A DNA stretch of 64,000 nt, from the NCBI RefSeq assembly GCF_029227915.1, contig NC_079879.1, forward strand, positions 2,914,001 through 2,978,000, read 5' to 3'. A model generated the notes under the pieces. It did not search any database. It was not told where the DNA came from and was given only the letters and a program-made list of their open reading frames with translations. The position numbers and the translations under genes are program-made. Origin of the DNA: Hydractinia symbiolongicarpus. Its lineage: Eukaryota > Cnidaria > Hydrozoa > Anthoathecata > Hydractiniidae. Positions within the stretch are counted from its first letter, which is position 1. Every line of letters begins with the position of its first letter. Shown piece by piece: positions 53,640 through 64,000 of this stretch.

Positions 53640-54420
53640 ATCGTATTCAGGGAACTCTTCAACCACAGACGTCGCATGTCTTTCTTCTTTTTGAGAGATT
53701 ATGGATGAAAACTTTTTTTTCAGCAGCCAAACCGACTCTTCCCGAAAACGCCGATTTTTTTGGTTTTGATTTTGGGAGAGGTTGAAATTTTTTCCTTAAA
53801 TATGTTGATCCTATAACTTTTGGTCTTTCCACAACCAAATTGTCTTCCTTAGGAGCATGAAATGATAGATCATTTAAAGCCTGAGTCAAGGTTTTATGAA
53901 GGTAGTGCATCATTATCATACACTATGAATGACAAGCTCTTGATTTGGTTTAAATTTCTCTGCAAGACGAGGCCTTAAACCTATTTGGGAAACATATTTT
54001 AGGAATAGAATCCATTAAAACGGACTCGGTTTCGACATCATTGATGCAATAAAATCGTTCTACATTTGGTTATCTTCTAAAGTAACCTCCTTGCTAACAA
54101 CTTCATGATCCAAGATGAAAAAAGGAGATAAAGTGTATCGCAACAATAAAGATTTCCAGGATACATCTGCGACATTGCCGCTAATGATGGATAGGATGTG
54201 GTTACAGGGCAACAAGGTTTTACGTCACCCAAACAAACCGTGTAGTTATCAGCCGAGACAGAACTTCGTACCAAAAAGGTTTTTTTCCAACAATCACAAA
54301 AGGAGTTCCGGACCGAAGGATTTGTTGGGGTGACTCCTTGTTCTTGATATCTTCGATGAGAGTCTTGTGATTTTTTAAATTAATATCTAAAAAATTAAGT
54401 TGGTAACACACACAAAGATT
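53640..54420 (-). pseudogene. Relic of a transposase-like protein with SWIM-type zinc-finger end
   Basis: On the minus strand, consecutive frames give FLDINLKNHKTLIEDIKNKE and GTPFVIVGKKPFWYEV (54410-54225), then TLLPCNHILSIISGNVADVSW followed by LSPFFILD (about 54230-54120). A basic tail with KKFQPLPKSKPKKS and a final CDVCG follows (53919-53659). LPC.H followed by a Trp and SPFF.LD is the usual end of SWIM zinc fingers in MULE-type transposases. Frameshifts near 54230 and stops near 54062 and 54028 show it is dead. The catalytic domain is not found upstream. Confidence 0.45.
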
Positions 54421-56497
54421 TTTTTTTTTAAAGAAGACTACTGCTTTTTGTTTCTCTTGGTCAAAAGATCAATCTTTTTTATTATATCTTAAAACTCACC
54501 AGTAACTCCGAATGATTTATCTTTTTGATAAACAGAGAAATGATAATGATTTTATCTCGAGATTTCTAACTGCTACATCGGCATCTTCCATGGATTCGAA
54601 TATATATTTCTGTTTCTCTTTACAATCTACAAAGTATCCAGTGGAAAAAAATTTTCGATTTTGATTTATTTCTAGCTTTTATTTTTTCTTTATAATATCC
54701 AATAATAATAATAAAAAAAAACTTTGACAACTTTCCATCTAGATTTTCATTATTCGTTTTATTTTTTAGTTCGAAATGTTTTATTTTAGTTGAAAACTTC
54801 AACGGTATACAAAATCTCAAAAACACGTGCGTGCGCCTCCAGGCCTTTTTCCGCGAATTCCCTGCTAAATGCGCACCCAATGCATTTCGGTATTACGCAA
54901 CAATACGTCATATTTGAATAACGTAATTCTAATAATAATTTAAATTTAAAACCACGGAATCGCATTTTGGATAAAGCATCTTCCTCAGAAAACGGCTATC
55001 GGCTAATTTGAATTATCGTGTGTTTTACAGACCTAACACAAATACATAGTTTATACCAAGTCCTGATAATAATTGGCTTAGCTGCATGCTATTTCTCCTA
55101 GTATTTCGAGTTGGAAAGCTTGTATATACCTTTTGAAGGCACATTATATTAATTTGGACGTTTATAATGCGCAAAAACTTGTTATATTTATGGCTTCATT
55201 AAAAAGAAGATTTTAAAGTACCAAATTATCAGCTTGAATTGGCATGTTTGTGGTATCCTTTTCATACAGCAGAAGAAAAGTGAGTTGCGAAGGTATGGAT
55301 GATTTGAAAGTTATATTTACGTTTTTTCTTTGGTTTGATGTAGCTAGCTAACTAAATTACTTTTTGTTGCCTGTGGCCACCATGGAAAATGTTTTTTGCT
55401 GTCATCCTTCTCAATCGAATCATTAGCTAGCTAGCTAGCTAGATAGCTACCTCTAGGTACAGTCGGAAGAAGAAAATTCAATTTATAATGATTAACAGTC
55501 AGGGATAACCGCAAATTAGGCTATAATAGTCTAATTAGTCTACGATAGCCTATTTAGGCGATTTATCTCTCCTAATTAGGCTATAAACATGGTTTTTGCT
55601 GCCTATCGCTGTTCTGTTGCATAATCGCAATGATTTTATTAGCTAAAAACATTCTATAGAACCCCCTTTTGATGGTCCAAATATATTTTTCTTTATTATT
55701 TGCGCTGTCAGAAGATATAGCGTTTAGTTTGTTTTGATTAAGAACGCATGCGCTGTGTTACGGCTTCTTTGTTTTACGGCCACGGTTGCTTCTGAAAAAA
55801 GGTTAAATTTCCCGTGCGCATATTTTCAACATGGTGGCGCATAGCCTAAATAGACTATTTCTCGTCTAATTAGCCGATCCAAAGACTTATATATGACGTA
55901 TAATTTGAGCTACAAAAACCCTTTAAATTTCTGTTCAATAAGGAACAGCTGTTATGTGGGATTGAACCCATATGAATATGAAGTGAACGCTCTACCGACT
56001 TTACTACCAATCCCCAAAAGAAGACAACCCTCAAAGTAAACAGAGTTGCATGACTTTATTAATTATATCAAGCATATATCAAGCATATTGTATTTAGAGC
56101 ACTTTTTGAGCACTCTGTCCCAAAAAATGATATATATTTGTAGTTTAGAAATTTAGCTCTAAATATCGTCCCTCAAAGGCACTGGATTTCAATGTATTTA
56201 GTTTACTATATATGTAATAGACTATATAAAAATGTTTTCTGTTTCTTTTTAGATTGCGTACAATGAAAGCGAGAGATGTTATCTTTCAATACGTGAGATA
56301 AAAAGAAGAAAGCAAAACCTCATCCCGCGTTGTTATTGTTTTTCTGTCAAAAATTTGAAGCTGTTTTATAATTCTTGATAAAGTTAATAAGTTGTTTTCG
56401 CTTCTGTAGATTGTTTGTTTTTGTTTATTGTTTCCCGTGAGTTTTCGAAATTCATTGCAGCAGATTTATTGGCTTCAAGAAATCGGTTTTCATAACT
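54421..56497. other. Non-coding interval
   Basis: No supported gene. Contains (AGCT)n near 55425-55442, several TTAGGCTATA / AGCCTATTTAGGC words at 55515-55580 that pair with one another, and a tRNA-like piece at 55951-56016. Confidence 0.35.
55951..56016 (-). repeat. tRNA-like sequence (SINE head or tRNA pseudogene)
   Basis: The minus strand reads a D-arm-like AGTCGGTAGAGCG and a good T-arm TGGGTTCAATCCCA at normal spacing. The acceptor stem and anticodon arm do not pair well, so it is unlikely to be a working tRNA. Confidence 0.45.
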
Positions 56498-57206
56498 AGT
56501 GCCGTTATTTTTACGTGAAAAAGAACCCACAAGCTGCTTCGTTCGCCTTCTTATCTCCGAAAGTCTCTATTATTATCTGCGTTCCGAGTATTATTTTCCG
56601 GTTGAAAGAGTGTACCTTACGACGCGCATCCCCTTAATTCGTCACATTTTCGCACACTACGGATCGTACAACTCGATGTATTGCATTTCTTTCAAAATAA
56701 GGGTTTTAATTTTATGAAAGTATAACTTTGCATGGATTTTAGCGCTAAAAGCTTCATCAATGTTGGATTTACGTCAGCCACCACTGACAATATTGTGATT
56801 ATTATCAATATTTAATTTTATAATTCTGTGAAAAAGAAGTTTTACGAAATTTCTTAGTTATCGTTTTTGTTAAGTTTTGCGCGATCTAAATTTCTCGTAC
56901 CTTCTGAAAAGAAATATTCCGCATATATATATTGTATTTTTGCCAAAAAATCACTACTTTTGCACAACGAGTTGTTGTTGTTCCGTGGTGAGTTTATTTT
57001 ACAACCTCGTCCCCAGGGTTTTCTACGTCTATGATATTCAGTTTTGGTGATTTCCCAGATATCGTCTGCAGTAAAATGTTAGCACCTCGCCGTATTATAG
57101 CAAAGAGAAACAAAAAGCACTAGGGTCAACTATTAGCTAGTTTCAAATTTGCTTGCAACTTGCGTAATGCTTCACAAACTTTTTTTAATTTCTAGTGCTA
57201 TACTGT
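56498..57206. repeat. 0.7-kb interspersed repeat, copy 2
   Basis: Uninterrupted partner of 45038-45712, with different flanks on both sides. This places the element edges at TGCCG and near CTAGT. Confidence 0.65.
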
Positions 57207-58566
57207 CAAGATTCATCAATATAGCTTAATTAATTTAAAAGTTGTTTTGGGTGATAATTTTATGCCAAGAAAGCCCCGTTAAAATGGAATAAAAAAATAG
57301 TAGTTTTGCTTATCATAAAATATTTTTTTTATCTATATAGTCACAAATTCTTACAAAAATTATTTGTTACAACTGCATCTTTTCGAAAAAACAAATTGCG
57401 TGTTCTTTCATTTTTTACTCATTAAAACATCTTTGGTGTGAGTTTTGTGTGAGAAAATAATACAAACGTTGAAAACAGATCTTTGTGTCAAAAGACACAA
57501 AGACATTTGATTTAACATTTGATATTGTTTTTCTTTCTTCTGGTCTGAAAAATACACACCTAAAAGTCCACACAAACAACCGCGCAACACCTAAGAAAGC
57601 GTCTATCCATGATAAACGCAACGGAAATAACTTTTATGCTTATTAAAAAATGAAAAAAAAAACATGGCAGACAGGAAAAATTTATTCAAAAATACAGGTT
57701 ATAGAACATAAAAATATAAAAATTAATGTGTCCAATGATAAATAATTCAGAGAAACAATTAAATTTCCTACTGCATTAAGATGAACAAGGGGAAGATTGC
57801 AAAAAAAAGTTCATTCTACTTTTGGTTGGGAATACCAAAATCAGTTCTAAGAACGAACGCCGACGATATCACAATAAATAAACATGATGCGTTCTTACCC
57901 AACAGACGAAGAACTGTACGAAATCTTTTAACGTCAAAATAGCGGGAGATATTTTCGCGAACAATTAGTCGATAATATAGTTATCCCGCATTAACGCTCC
58001 TTAAACGTTTTCTTCACACCGCTTCCAAATTCGACTATATTATCGACCAATAACATTCATGTAAGTTATAATATTAGTTGCGTTAATCAATACGGGATAA
58101 CTTATGAGGCAAAATTTTCGTCGGATAAATTATTTTATGGAAAAACTATTCACCAACCAGAAAACGAATCTTTGGTTATATTAAATCATTGTACAATAGC
58201 TTAGATTCCTCCCCCCCCCCACATCAAGCATGATCTGGTCCCCAACTTATTTGCAATTAAAATATATAAATGTAAAATGTCAACGGTCATTATTACGAGG
58301 GTTGCAAAATTAACTAGAAATAGGTCGAAATTCAAAATACATTCTATATATAGATTCCAGAAAGAAGCAGAAAAGAAAAGTCAATAGCTATTTCTGAAAC
58401 TTGACTTTTCACAGGCGACCGTGGGTGTTAAACCACTTTTTTTCAGTTTCTTATTGTCATTTGCAGTATTTTTGCAGTTCAAAAATAATCAATAACCATA
58501 TTTGTTTTGTTTTTATATCTAGAATGTTCACTTACGAATCTTTTTACTTTACTTCTCAGAACCTTC
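57207..58566. other. Non-coding interval, 3' side of GPCR copy E
   Basis: No supported gene. Two segments near 57960-58045 share GTCGATAATATAG and its reverse complement (CTATATTATCGAC), a short inverted repeat. A poly-C run lies near 58212. Confidence 0.35.
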
Positions 58567-59661
58567 TTACAATCGTGGATGACGCGACGATTCAGGCATC
58601 GATGCGTTGATCACACTCAAAGTACTGGCGTACATAATGTTACTTAACTGAATGGTTGAAACATTGTACCTTGTGTTATTTCGTGGCGAAACAGTTGACA
58701 AGTCAACATCTTTTAACTGCTTTTTCTCTTTTCTTCTATTGGACTTCCTTTTCATGACTTTTATAAACTGCCCTCTCCAGAAGTAAACCAAGGGATTGAA
58801 TACCGAATTAAAAATGAGGAAGAAATGGGCAGCTATTGAAACGCGTATGGCGAAGTTTGAGTGAGGCAAACAAAATGAGATCGCTAATGGAAACGAAAAC
58901 ACAATGAAACCAACAGAAACGATTAAACCCGTAACACATGCGATAATTTCTGCTTTGTGGCGTCTAGTTTGAAATGGGTTTACATCTACGCTTGTTCTTC
59001 GCATGTACCTTGATCGCTTAATGATGGCATAAAAGATGTACCCATAAACACCAAAGAGGAATATACCAGCACAAAATGTGATACCGCTTGCTGTATGTAA
59101 TACAGTATCTTCGTGATGACTTGATTCATAAAGTCCGTCGCGGTATTCTACAGCTGCCATTGTTCCTTGCAGTAATGCAGTCAGCAACCAAAGAAAGTAT
59201 ATCACAATTTTAATTCGATCAGTCCTCATGAACAGTTTATATTTATAAGGAAATACGACAGCTGCTAGTCTCTCCAATGAAATAAACAACACGTGAAAGA
59301 TAGATGCATATATAGTGAACTGTGCAATTTGATAGCCGATTACTACAATCATGCTAACATCAAAGAAATCATACTTCTTTCCAACTATGATCAAGGACAT
59401 ACCTACAAATACGTCGAAACTGTACAACGAGTCAGCCATTGCAAAACTGAGAAGTAAATATTCAGTAGCAGCTCGTTTTCGCCTTTGCGATGTAATGTAT
59501 ATTATTTCGGTGATATTCAACGCAAATGCAAAACATGCAATGATTATAGCTGGAAAATGTGTCTTCATAAGTGATGAGCTGTTGTCTTTTGATTGTGTTG
59601 TTTCGTCGCATATTGGTAAGTTGGTATGGTAGCACAGTTCTGTGATGTTTAGGGTATGCAT
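58567..59661 (-). CDS. Class A-like GPCR, cnidarian divergent family, copy E (most diverged)
   Basis: Intact single-exon receptor of 364 residues. The N-terminus (NITELCYHTNLPIC) keeps the sequon and Cys pair of the family. It has TM1 NITEI, TM2 FAMAD, TM3 LERLAAV, TM4 LWLLTALLQG, TM6 FSFP, TM7 NPLVYFWRG and a Lys/Arg-rich helix 8 (KVMKRKSNRRKEKK). There is no cysteine at the start of TM3 or in ECL2. The long third loop has RRTSVDVNPFQTRR, a good basic kinase-site pattern. The tail is Ser/Thr/Asn-rich. It is clearly related to copies A-D but split off earlier. It is a plasma-membrane receptor of unknown ligand. Confidence 0.85.
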   Translation of the reverse strand: MHTLNITELCYHTNLPICDETTQSKDNSSSLMKTHFPAIIIACFAFALNITEIIYITSQRRKRAATEYLLLSFAMADSLYSFDVFVGMSLIIVGKKYDFFDVSMIVVIGYQIAQFTIYASIFHVLFISLERLAAVVFPYKYKLFMRTDRIKIVIYFLWLLTALLQGTMAAVEYRDGLYESSHHEDTVLHTASGITFCAGIFLFGVYGYIFYAIIKRSRYMRRTSVDVNPFQTRRHKAEIIACVTGLIVSVGFIVFSFPLAISFCLPHSNFAIRVSIAAHFFLIFNSVFNPLVYFWRGQFIKVMKRKSNRRKEKKQLKDVDLSTVSPRNNTRYNVSTIQLSNIMYASTLSVINASMPESSRHPRL

Positions 59662-61503
59662 TTTGTTTCTAGTTGCTATGTCATATGTTATCGTGTGTAA
59701 GAGATTTCTTTCGAAATGGTGCTAAGTTCTAATGTAAAAAATTAGAAACGATCATTTAACAGGTAATATACTACACATTAACTGTAGAGCCAAATATTTA
59801 GTTTCTTGTATTTTAAAATCCAAAAACATTCTTCTCCATTTTATTCTATTAACTCAATGTTTAAAGATACAAAAGCCATGTAACATGCTGTAGTCAGTGC
59901 AAAATTTAATTTAAGAAATGGTTTGAAAAAAAGTTTAAGTTTTTGAATTCACCATCTGGTAAACTTTGACATTTATTTAGGATGTACTATCTTCCTCTGT
60001 TAACTTAATTAAAAACCAAAACAGTAATATTGGATAGTGATAATAAAAACTTAGTAGGTAAGGAATAGAAACACAATAAAATACCGTTTTCTTTCGCAGA
60101 TAAATCCCACCCATGTATGCACCCACCCACGTATAAGCCCACCACTTTTTTAAAATTCTTTCTTTTTCTTTATTTTTTCGTATAAACATAGTATATGCAG
60201 GGTAGCTTAACACCACCGCCCGAGAAGCGAATTTCCGTTAACAGACTCATTGTGAATTTCTGGCACCAGATTGCAAACTTTATATCCAAAGTGATGATTA
60301 AAGTAAAGATGGCAGTGAGATGACAAATACAAAGCTGGTGATGATTCTTCTTTTGAATCCTCTTCAAAAAAAAATTTGTAATAATTTTTTTAAGAAAAAT
60401 GCACATGGAAATCGTTGTTATAGCTGTATTCTCCCTTCTTGCACTAATAAGCCCATCCACGCATATTCCTCTAGTTTCGTATGTTTTGTCAGGATCTTAG
60501 TCCAAAACTTATCTGCAAAAGAATTATACAAACAATGTTGTTTAATGAAAAAACCTGAAAAAATTTTTTACCTTTTCTTGTAAGCCAGACAATTGATTAG
60601 AATTTTGAACAAATATTTTATTTACTAAACTTTCCGTTGATTCAAAAACTTTTCCACCAAGTAAATGGTATATGTTTTCCCTTCGTGTTCAGTGTTTCCT
60701 ATCGTGTTGTGACGTCATAGTACACATCGAACATATCTGTCATGGTGGCAGCTGGGTACGTCACATGTGTTGAAATCAGTGAATGGGACATGCATTATGA
60801 ATGAGTGAAATAAACAAACTCTGAATTGTTTGTGAGTAATATTAAACATCATCTGTAATATTGATGCAAATCTATGTCTTTATAAATATGCATAGTTTGT
60901 AGCTTGGTCTGAAGGCTAGTTTCCATTAGACTGTATTTTCTGCTATTGCGCAAAAACAGGACGAGCAATCTTTTTAGCGCGTGCGCACTTCGACAAAATT
61001 ACAGATTTTGCACGCACTCGCTAACAAAATGCAGACAAATGAAAACTAGTCTTTAGACAACATTACAGGAGTGGCTTCATAGTCATCCAAAACTCGTACG
61101 GTGCTACTGCTTGCAACGGGAAAGATACGCACTTCTACAATCTCTTTTAGTATTTTGTTTTGCTTTCCAAAACTTAAGTTGCAAATGGTGGCTAAGAACC
61201 TTACTTTTATGTAATTCGTTCTTCATCAGACAAGCAATTTCCATATCAATCTAGTCATCAGGAGTTGGGAAAGTCTAACTGTGAAGGTAGACTGCCCTAA
61301 CTTCAACAAATTTCAACTGTAGATCTACGCGATTCGTCGTCTAAAGGTTAACATAACTTTCAAGTCTAAAAAACTTTAAAACCATAAAAAGTTTATATGT
61401 CATAACCAACGCCATTTTCCGATTAAAAAGCTTATTATTGTTTCATATTTCCAAATTTTGTGACATCATAAGAAAGTGAGTTTTAAAATATCGAATTTCT
61501 TAA
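59662..61503. other. Non-coding interval
   Basis: No supported gene. Short minus-strand frames at 59977-60460 have no domain. The promoter of GPCR copy E should lie just above 59661. Confidence 0.35.
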
Positions 61504-62787
61504 TTAAGTAAACTTTTGAATTTCTACATTTTTCTTCTCCAGACAACACAAATTTGCTTGCAATTCTTTTGTTGTTGTACTTAAGACTGCTTTTACTGCT
61601 AACAAACGTCTCTTCTCCTCTCGCAATGTGTGTCTACCAAAGATTCTCCAGCGTTGGCTTAATTTCTTGTTAAGCAACACTATTTCTGCATCTAGATACC
61701 CATGTGCTTGTTGTGAGTCTGTCAATGCGAGATGCACAGATGCGGAGAAAGATCGCTGAAACACATATGATAGATACAGTTTAATCAACCATTTCTCACA
61801 AGTAAAACACATTAAAAAGTTCTTTTCAATCACAGACAGTATCCCCGTTCCCAAGGTAAGATTGTTATGGTAAGGTTCGCTATGCGTAGTACAATTTTAA
61901 AAGCGCGTAAAAAGAGCCCTGGAAACGAGAATGCCCAGACTGTTACAAAAACATAGTCATTCACTACTAAGAAGTTATTAACTCATCTTCTTAGCTTCTA
62001 GTTTTAGAAGCAGTACTCTTTTGAATTTTTGCATAAATATCTGACCCAATATTCACACTCACGAGAACCCTTCCCGACACATAAAAAATAACATTATGAC
62101 GTGTGGTACAACCATACGAAATGTAGTTATGACGTGTGGTACAACCATACGAAATGTAGTTATGACGTGTGGTACAAACGATAAAAATGGTGTTATGACG
62201 TGTACCACAGATGAATTCTGTCCCTACCACCCCTTTTAAAATTCATGGCAATTAGATTCAGCTTTGCGTACCAAAAATGTTTCAATTATTTCTTTCATAC
62301 ATTCAATTCGATCTTCTTTTTCTTTCATGCACACATCCATCACTTCTAGCCTTCTTTTCATCCCACTAGTGATGTTTTTTTCGAAGATTTCGTTGTTAAC
62401 TACTTCACAATGCGTGTTAACTCTTTTAATACGTGTATTTTGACATGCCTGCTCAAGTGGAGCAACGAATGAACCACGAATTCTCCTTCCCCATAATCTT
62501 TTAAAAGCACTCGTATTTATTACTGGATTTGTGGTAAGTTTACGCTTCTGGTGCTCGGCACTGTTAAACAGCAATCTCCTTCCAGACTTTATTTCATCGT
62601 AAAAAGCAGATTTTAATATGGAAATATCCCTGGAATCTTCCTTGTTGCTTATCAGTTCGCGGCTAACTACTGGTAACTTTGACTTTTTTCGAACGGCATT
62701 GGAATGTTCTGTTAGAACATTTTGGCTATCAACGTAGTCATCTACGTATTCTGACGAGCAATCCATTTTACAAGAATGTGTTTCCAC
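61504..62787 (-). CDS. Hypothetical protein, probable two-exon gene
   Basis: Two minus-strand coding blocks fit one gene. Exon 1 runs from ATG 62787 to about 62272, where TTG|GTACGC offers a donor. Exon 2 runs from 61755, after the clean acceptor TGTGTTTCAG, to the stop at 61504. Both junctions are phase 0, giving about 255 residues. Exon 1 is basic and Ser/Arg-rich, with SGRRLLFN and a helical end (MKEKEDRIECMKEIIETF). Exon 2 is helical and charged (LNKKLSQRWRIF, REEKRRLLAVKAVL). No known domain is recognised. A nuclear or DNA-linked role is a guess from composition only. If not spliced, exon 1 continues as a 183-residue frame to 62236. Confidence 0.45.
62094..62225. repeat. 33-bp minisatellite, four units
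   Basis: TTATGACGTGTGGTACAA starts at 62094, 62127, 62160 and (altered) 62193, an exact 33-bp period. It lies inside the predicted intron of the 61504-62787 gene. Each unit carries a TGACGT word, the core of CRE-type sites. Confidence 0.75.
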
Positions 62788-64000
62788 CCTGATACATTAA
62801 CAAAGTGACAATAATTTGACGTTAAATTGGACAAAACATTAGATAACGTCAAATTTTTGTCCGAACATCTTAAGCCGCCTTGCTCAAAACATTGCTGCGC
62901 CGGTACACAAATGTAAGTAAGATCAGTGACTAAACGATTATTCGAAAAAGCGCCGCGCCTGTCAAATCAAAATTTAAAGTAATACAAAGGTGTTGTTTGT
63001 TATTGTTGTTTTTAAACTTAAGCGTTCTCGCATTCTCGACCCCAGAGCTCTCTGAGATAAACTTTCCAGGTTTCAATCTGAAAGAGCTCTAGGGACGAGA
63101 AGAGCGTTCCCCTTTAGCAGCAAATAGCCGATGATTTCAGTGTTTTGACCTATTGCGTAATTTGCCAATCGCCAGCAAATATTTAGTAAGTAAAATTAAT
63201 CGTCCAGGTATAGTGAGTTTATGTCCCCATAAACGCCTTTAATCACTCGGGCACGTGTTTGACTGGCAAATACGGGATAGGCTGTCCAAATCAGCTACGG
63301 TACGAAGGCTAATCACGCATTTTTTTTGCTTATTGAACAGTACGAGATATTTTTACAAAAGTTAACAGCACCTTTTATCATCTCTCTTAAAACAAATTAC
63401 AAATTATATTAACATTTCTGTTGGAAATAACTTCTCACTACATTTGCTTATATATAGTAAGCCTAAAATTTAATAATTTCTTATTTACAGCAGCTGTAAA
63501 TAAGAAATTTGTGAATTTTATTTCACGTATGAGAAATTTTTTATTATAAAACGTTTGAGCTTTTTTTTGCGCTGTACCAGAAAATGTAGCAAAATGGAAA
63601 CTGACCTTCAATTTTTTACAATTATAGATTTTTTACAAATATTATACAATTTACAATTACAATTATAAGGTTACCGATAAAACGCGAATGACCAGCTTAC
63701 ACGGTTTAGCTCACGAGCTTTTTTGTTAGCGTATGTGCGATTGGAAATATCTCTATCTTGTCAAATTGAACATTCGTTAATGTAAGAACTTGCTAACTTT
63801 TTGCGCTATAGTGGAAAATGATTGAAAAAAATCGATAGGGAAAGGTGTCGATGTTACGAAATGACCAAAAAAAGTGTAACCAAGTCTAAAACCGCAATAC
63901 TTGCTGTTGTTTTGAAGAAAATGATATTAACAGTAAACAATAGATTAACTTCTTGCAAATATATGGTCCCAGATGTTTCTACAAAACGTTAATGTTATAG
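62788..64000. other. Non-coding interval to the window end
   Basis: No supported gene. Contains the short palindrome at 63035-63099 and an inverted pair AATTTCTTATTTACAG/CTGTAAATAAGAAATT near 63475-63510. The promoter of the 62787 gene should lie at its left end. Confidence 0.35.
63035..63099. repeat. Short palindrome of the CTCG.CCC family
   Basis: CTCGACCCCAGAGCTCT and AGAGCTCTAGGGACGAG pair at 15 of 17 positions around a 31-bp centre. Family member with 30936-31027. Confidence 0.5.

Noticed and set aside
55951-56016. Functional tRNA gene
   Set aside because: The T arm is good but the acceptor and anticodon stems do not pair.

Overview
The window looks like a piece of a cnidarian nuclear genome, probably a hydrozoan (inference). 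It is AT-rich, most genes are intronless and widely spaced, and it carries a cnidarian-style divergent class A GPCR family, a tRNA-derived SINE, LINEs, a Penelope-like element (PLE) and many short terminal-inverted-repeat (TIR) elements. I see no bacterial operons, CRISPR arrays or rRNA.

Layout. (1) 1-3780: a compact, decayed, virus-like gene cluster. It has small closely packed or overlapping ORFs on both strands, frameshifts in most of them, and perfect hairpins at two gene ends. (2) 4548-6038: an intact intronless HxxxD acyltransferase (condensation/CAT-like fold). (3) Five intronless GPCR genes of one family: 8448-9578 (+), 17698-18819 (-), 34805-35845 (-), 50348-51436 (-) and 58567-59661 (-). 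They share an N-terminal glycosylation/double-cysteine motif and lack the canonical TM3-ECL2 disulphide. The third and fourth are recent duplicates, and the third has a frameshifted tail. (4) 22949-25550 (-): an ankyrin-repeat protein whose second half carries a cGAS-like/Mab-21 nucleotidyltransferase core. It is split by one extra base beside a 12-nt homopolymer. (5) 61504-62787 (-): a probable two-exon gene of unknown function.

Mobile DNA fills much of the rest. It includes a 2.1-kb palindromic element (11750-13878), a LINE relic with a nested SINE (13880-16080) and a piggyBac-like TTAA element (20839-21572). There is a nearly complete endonuclease/RT LINE (26412-29690), hammerhead-ribozyme motifs (37525-37555 and others) and a 92-bp-arm PLE hairpin insertion with target duplication (38032-38269). 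A PLE with identical 161-bp pseudo-LTRs lies at 42304-45037. A 0.7-kb two-copy repeat, two pogo/mariner-like TIR elements, a relic of a SWIM-finger transposase, and 30-, 33- and 114-bp tandem repeats complete the set.

The GPCRs would act as surface sensors. The ankyrin-cGLR gene, if functional, would act as a cytosolic nucleic-acid sensor making a cyclic nucleotide. No pathway links the genes beyond the GPCR family cluster. The features most worth pursuing are the Ank-cGLR fusion, the disulphide-less GPCR family with signs of gene conversion, the virus-like cluster with hairpin gene ends, and the ribozyme-bearing PLE pieces.
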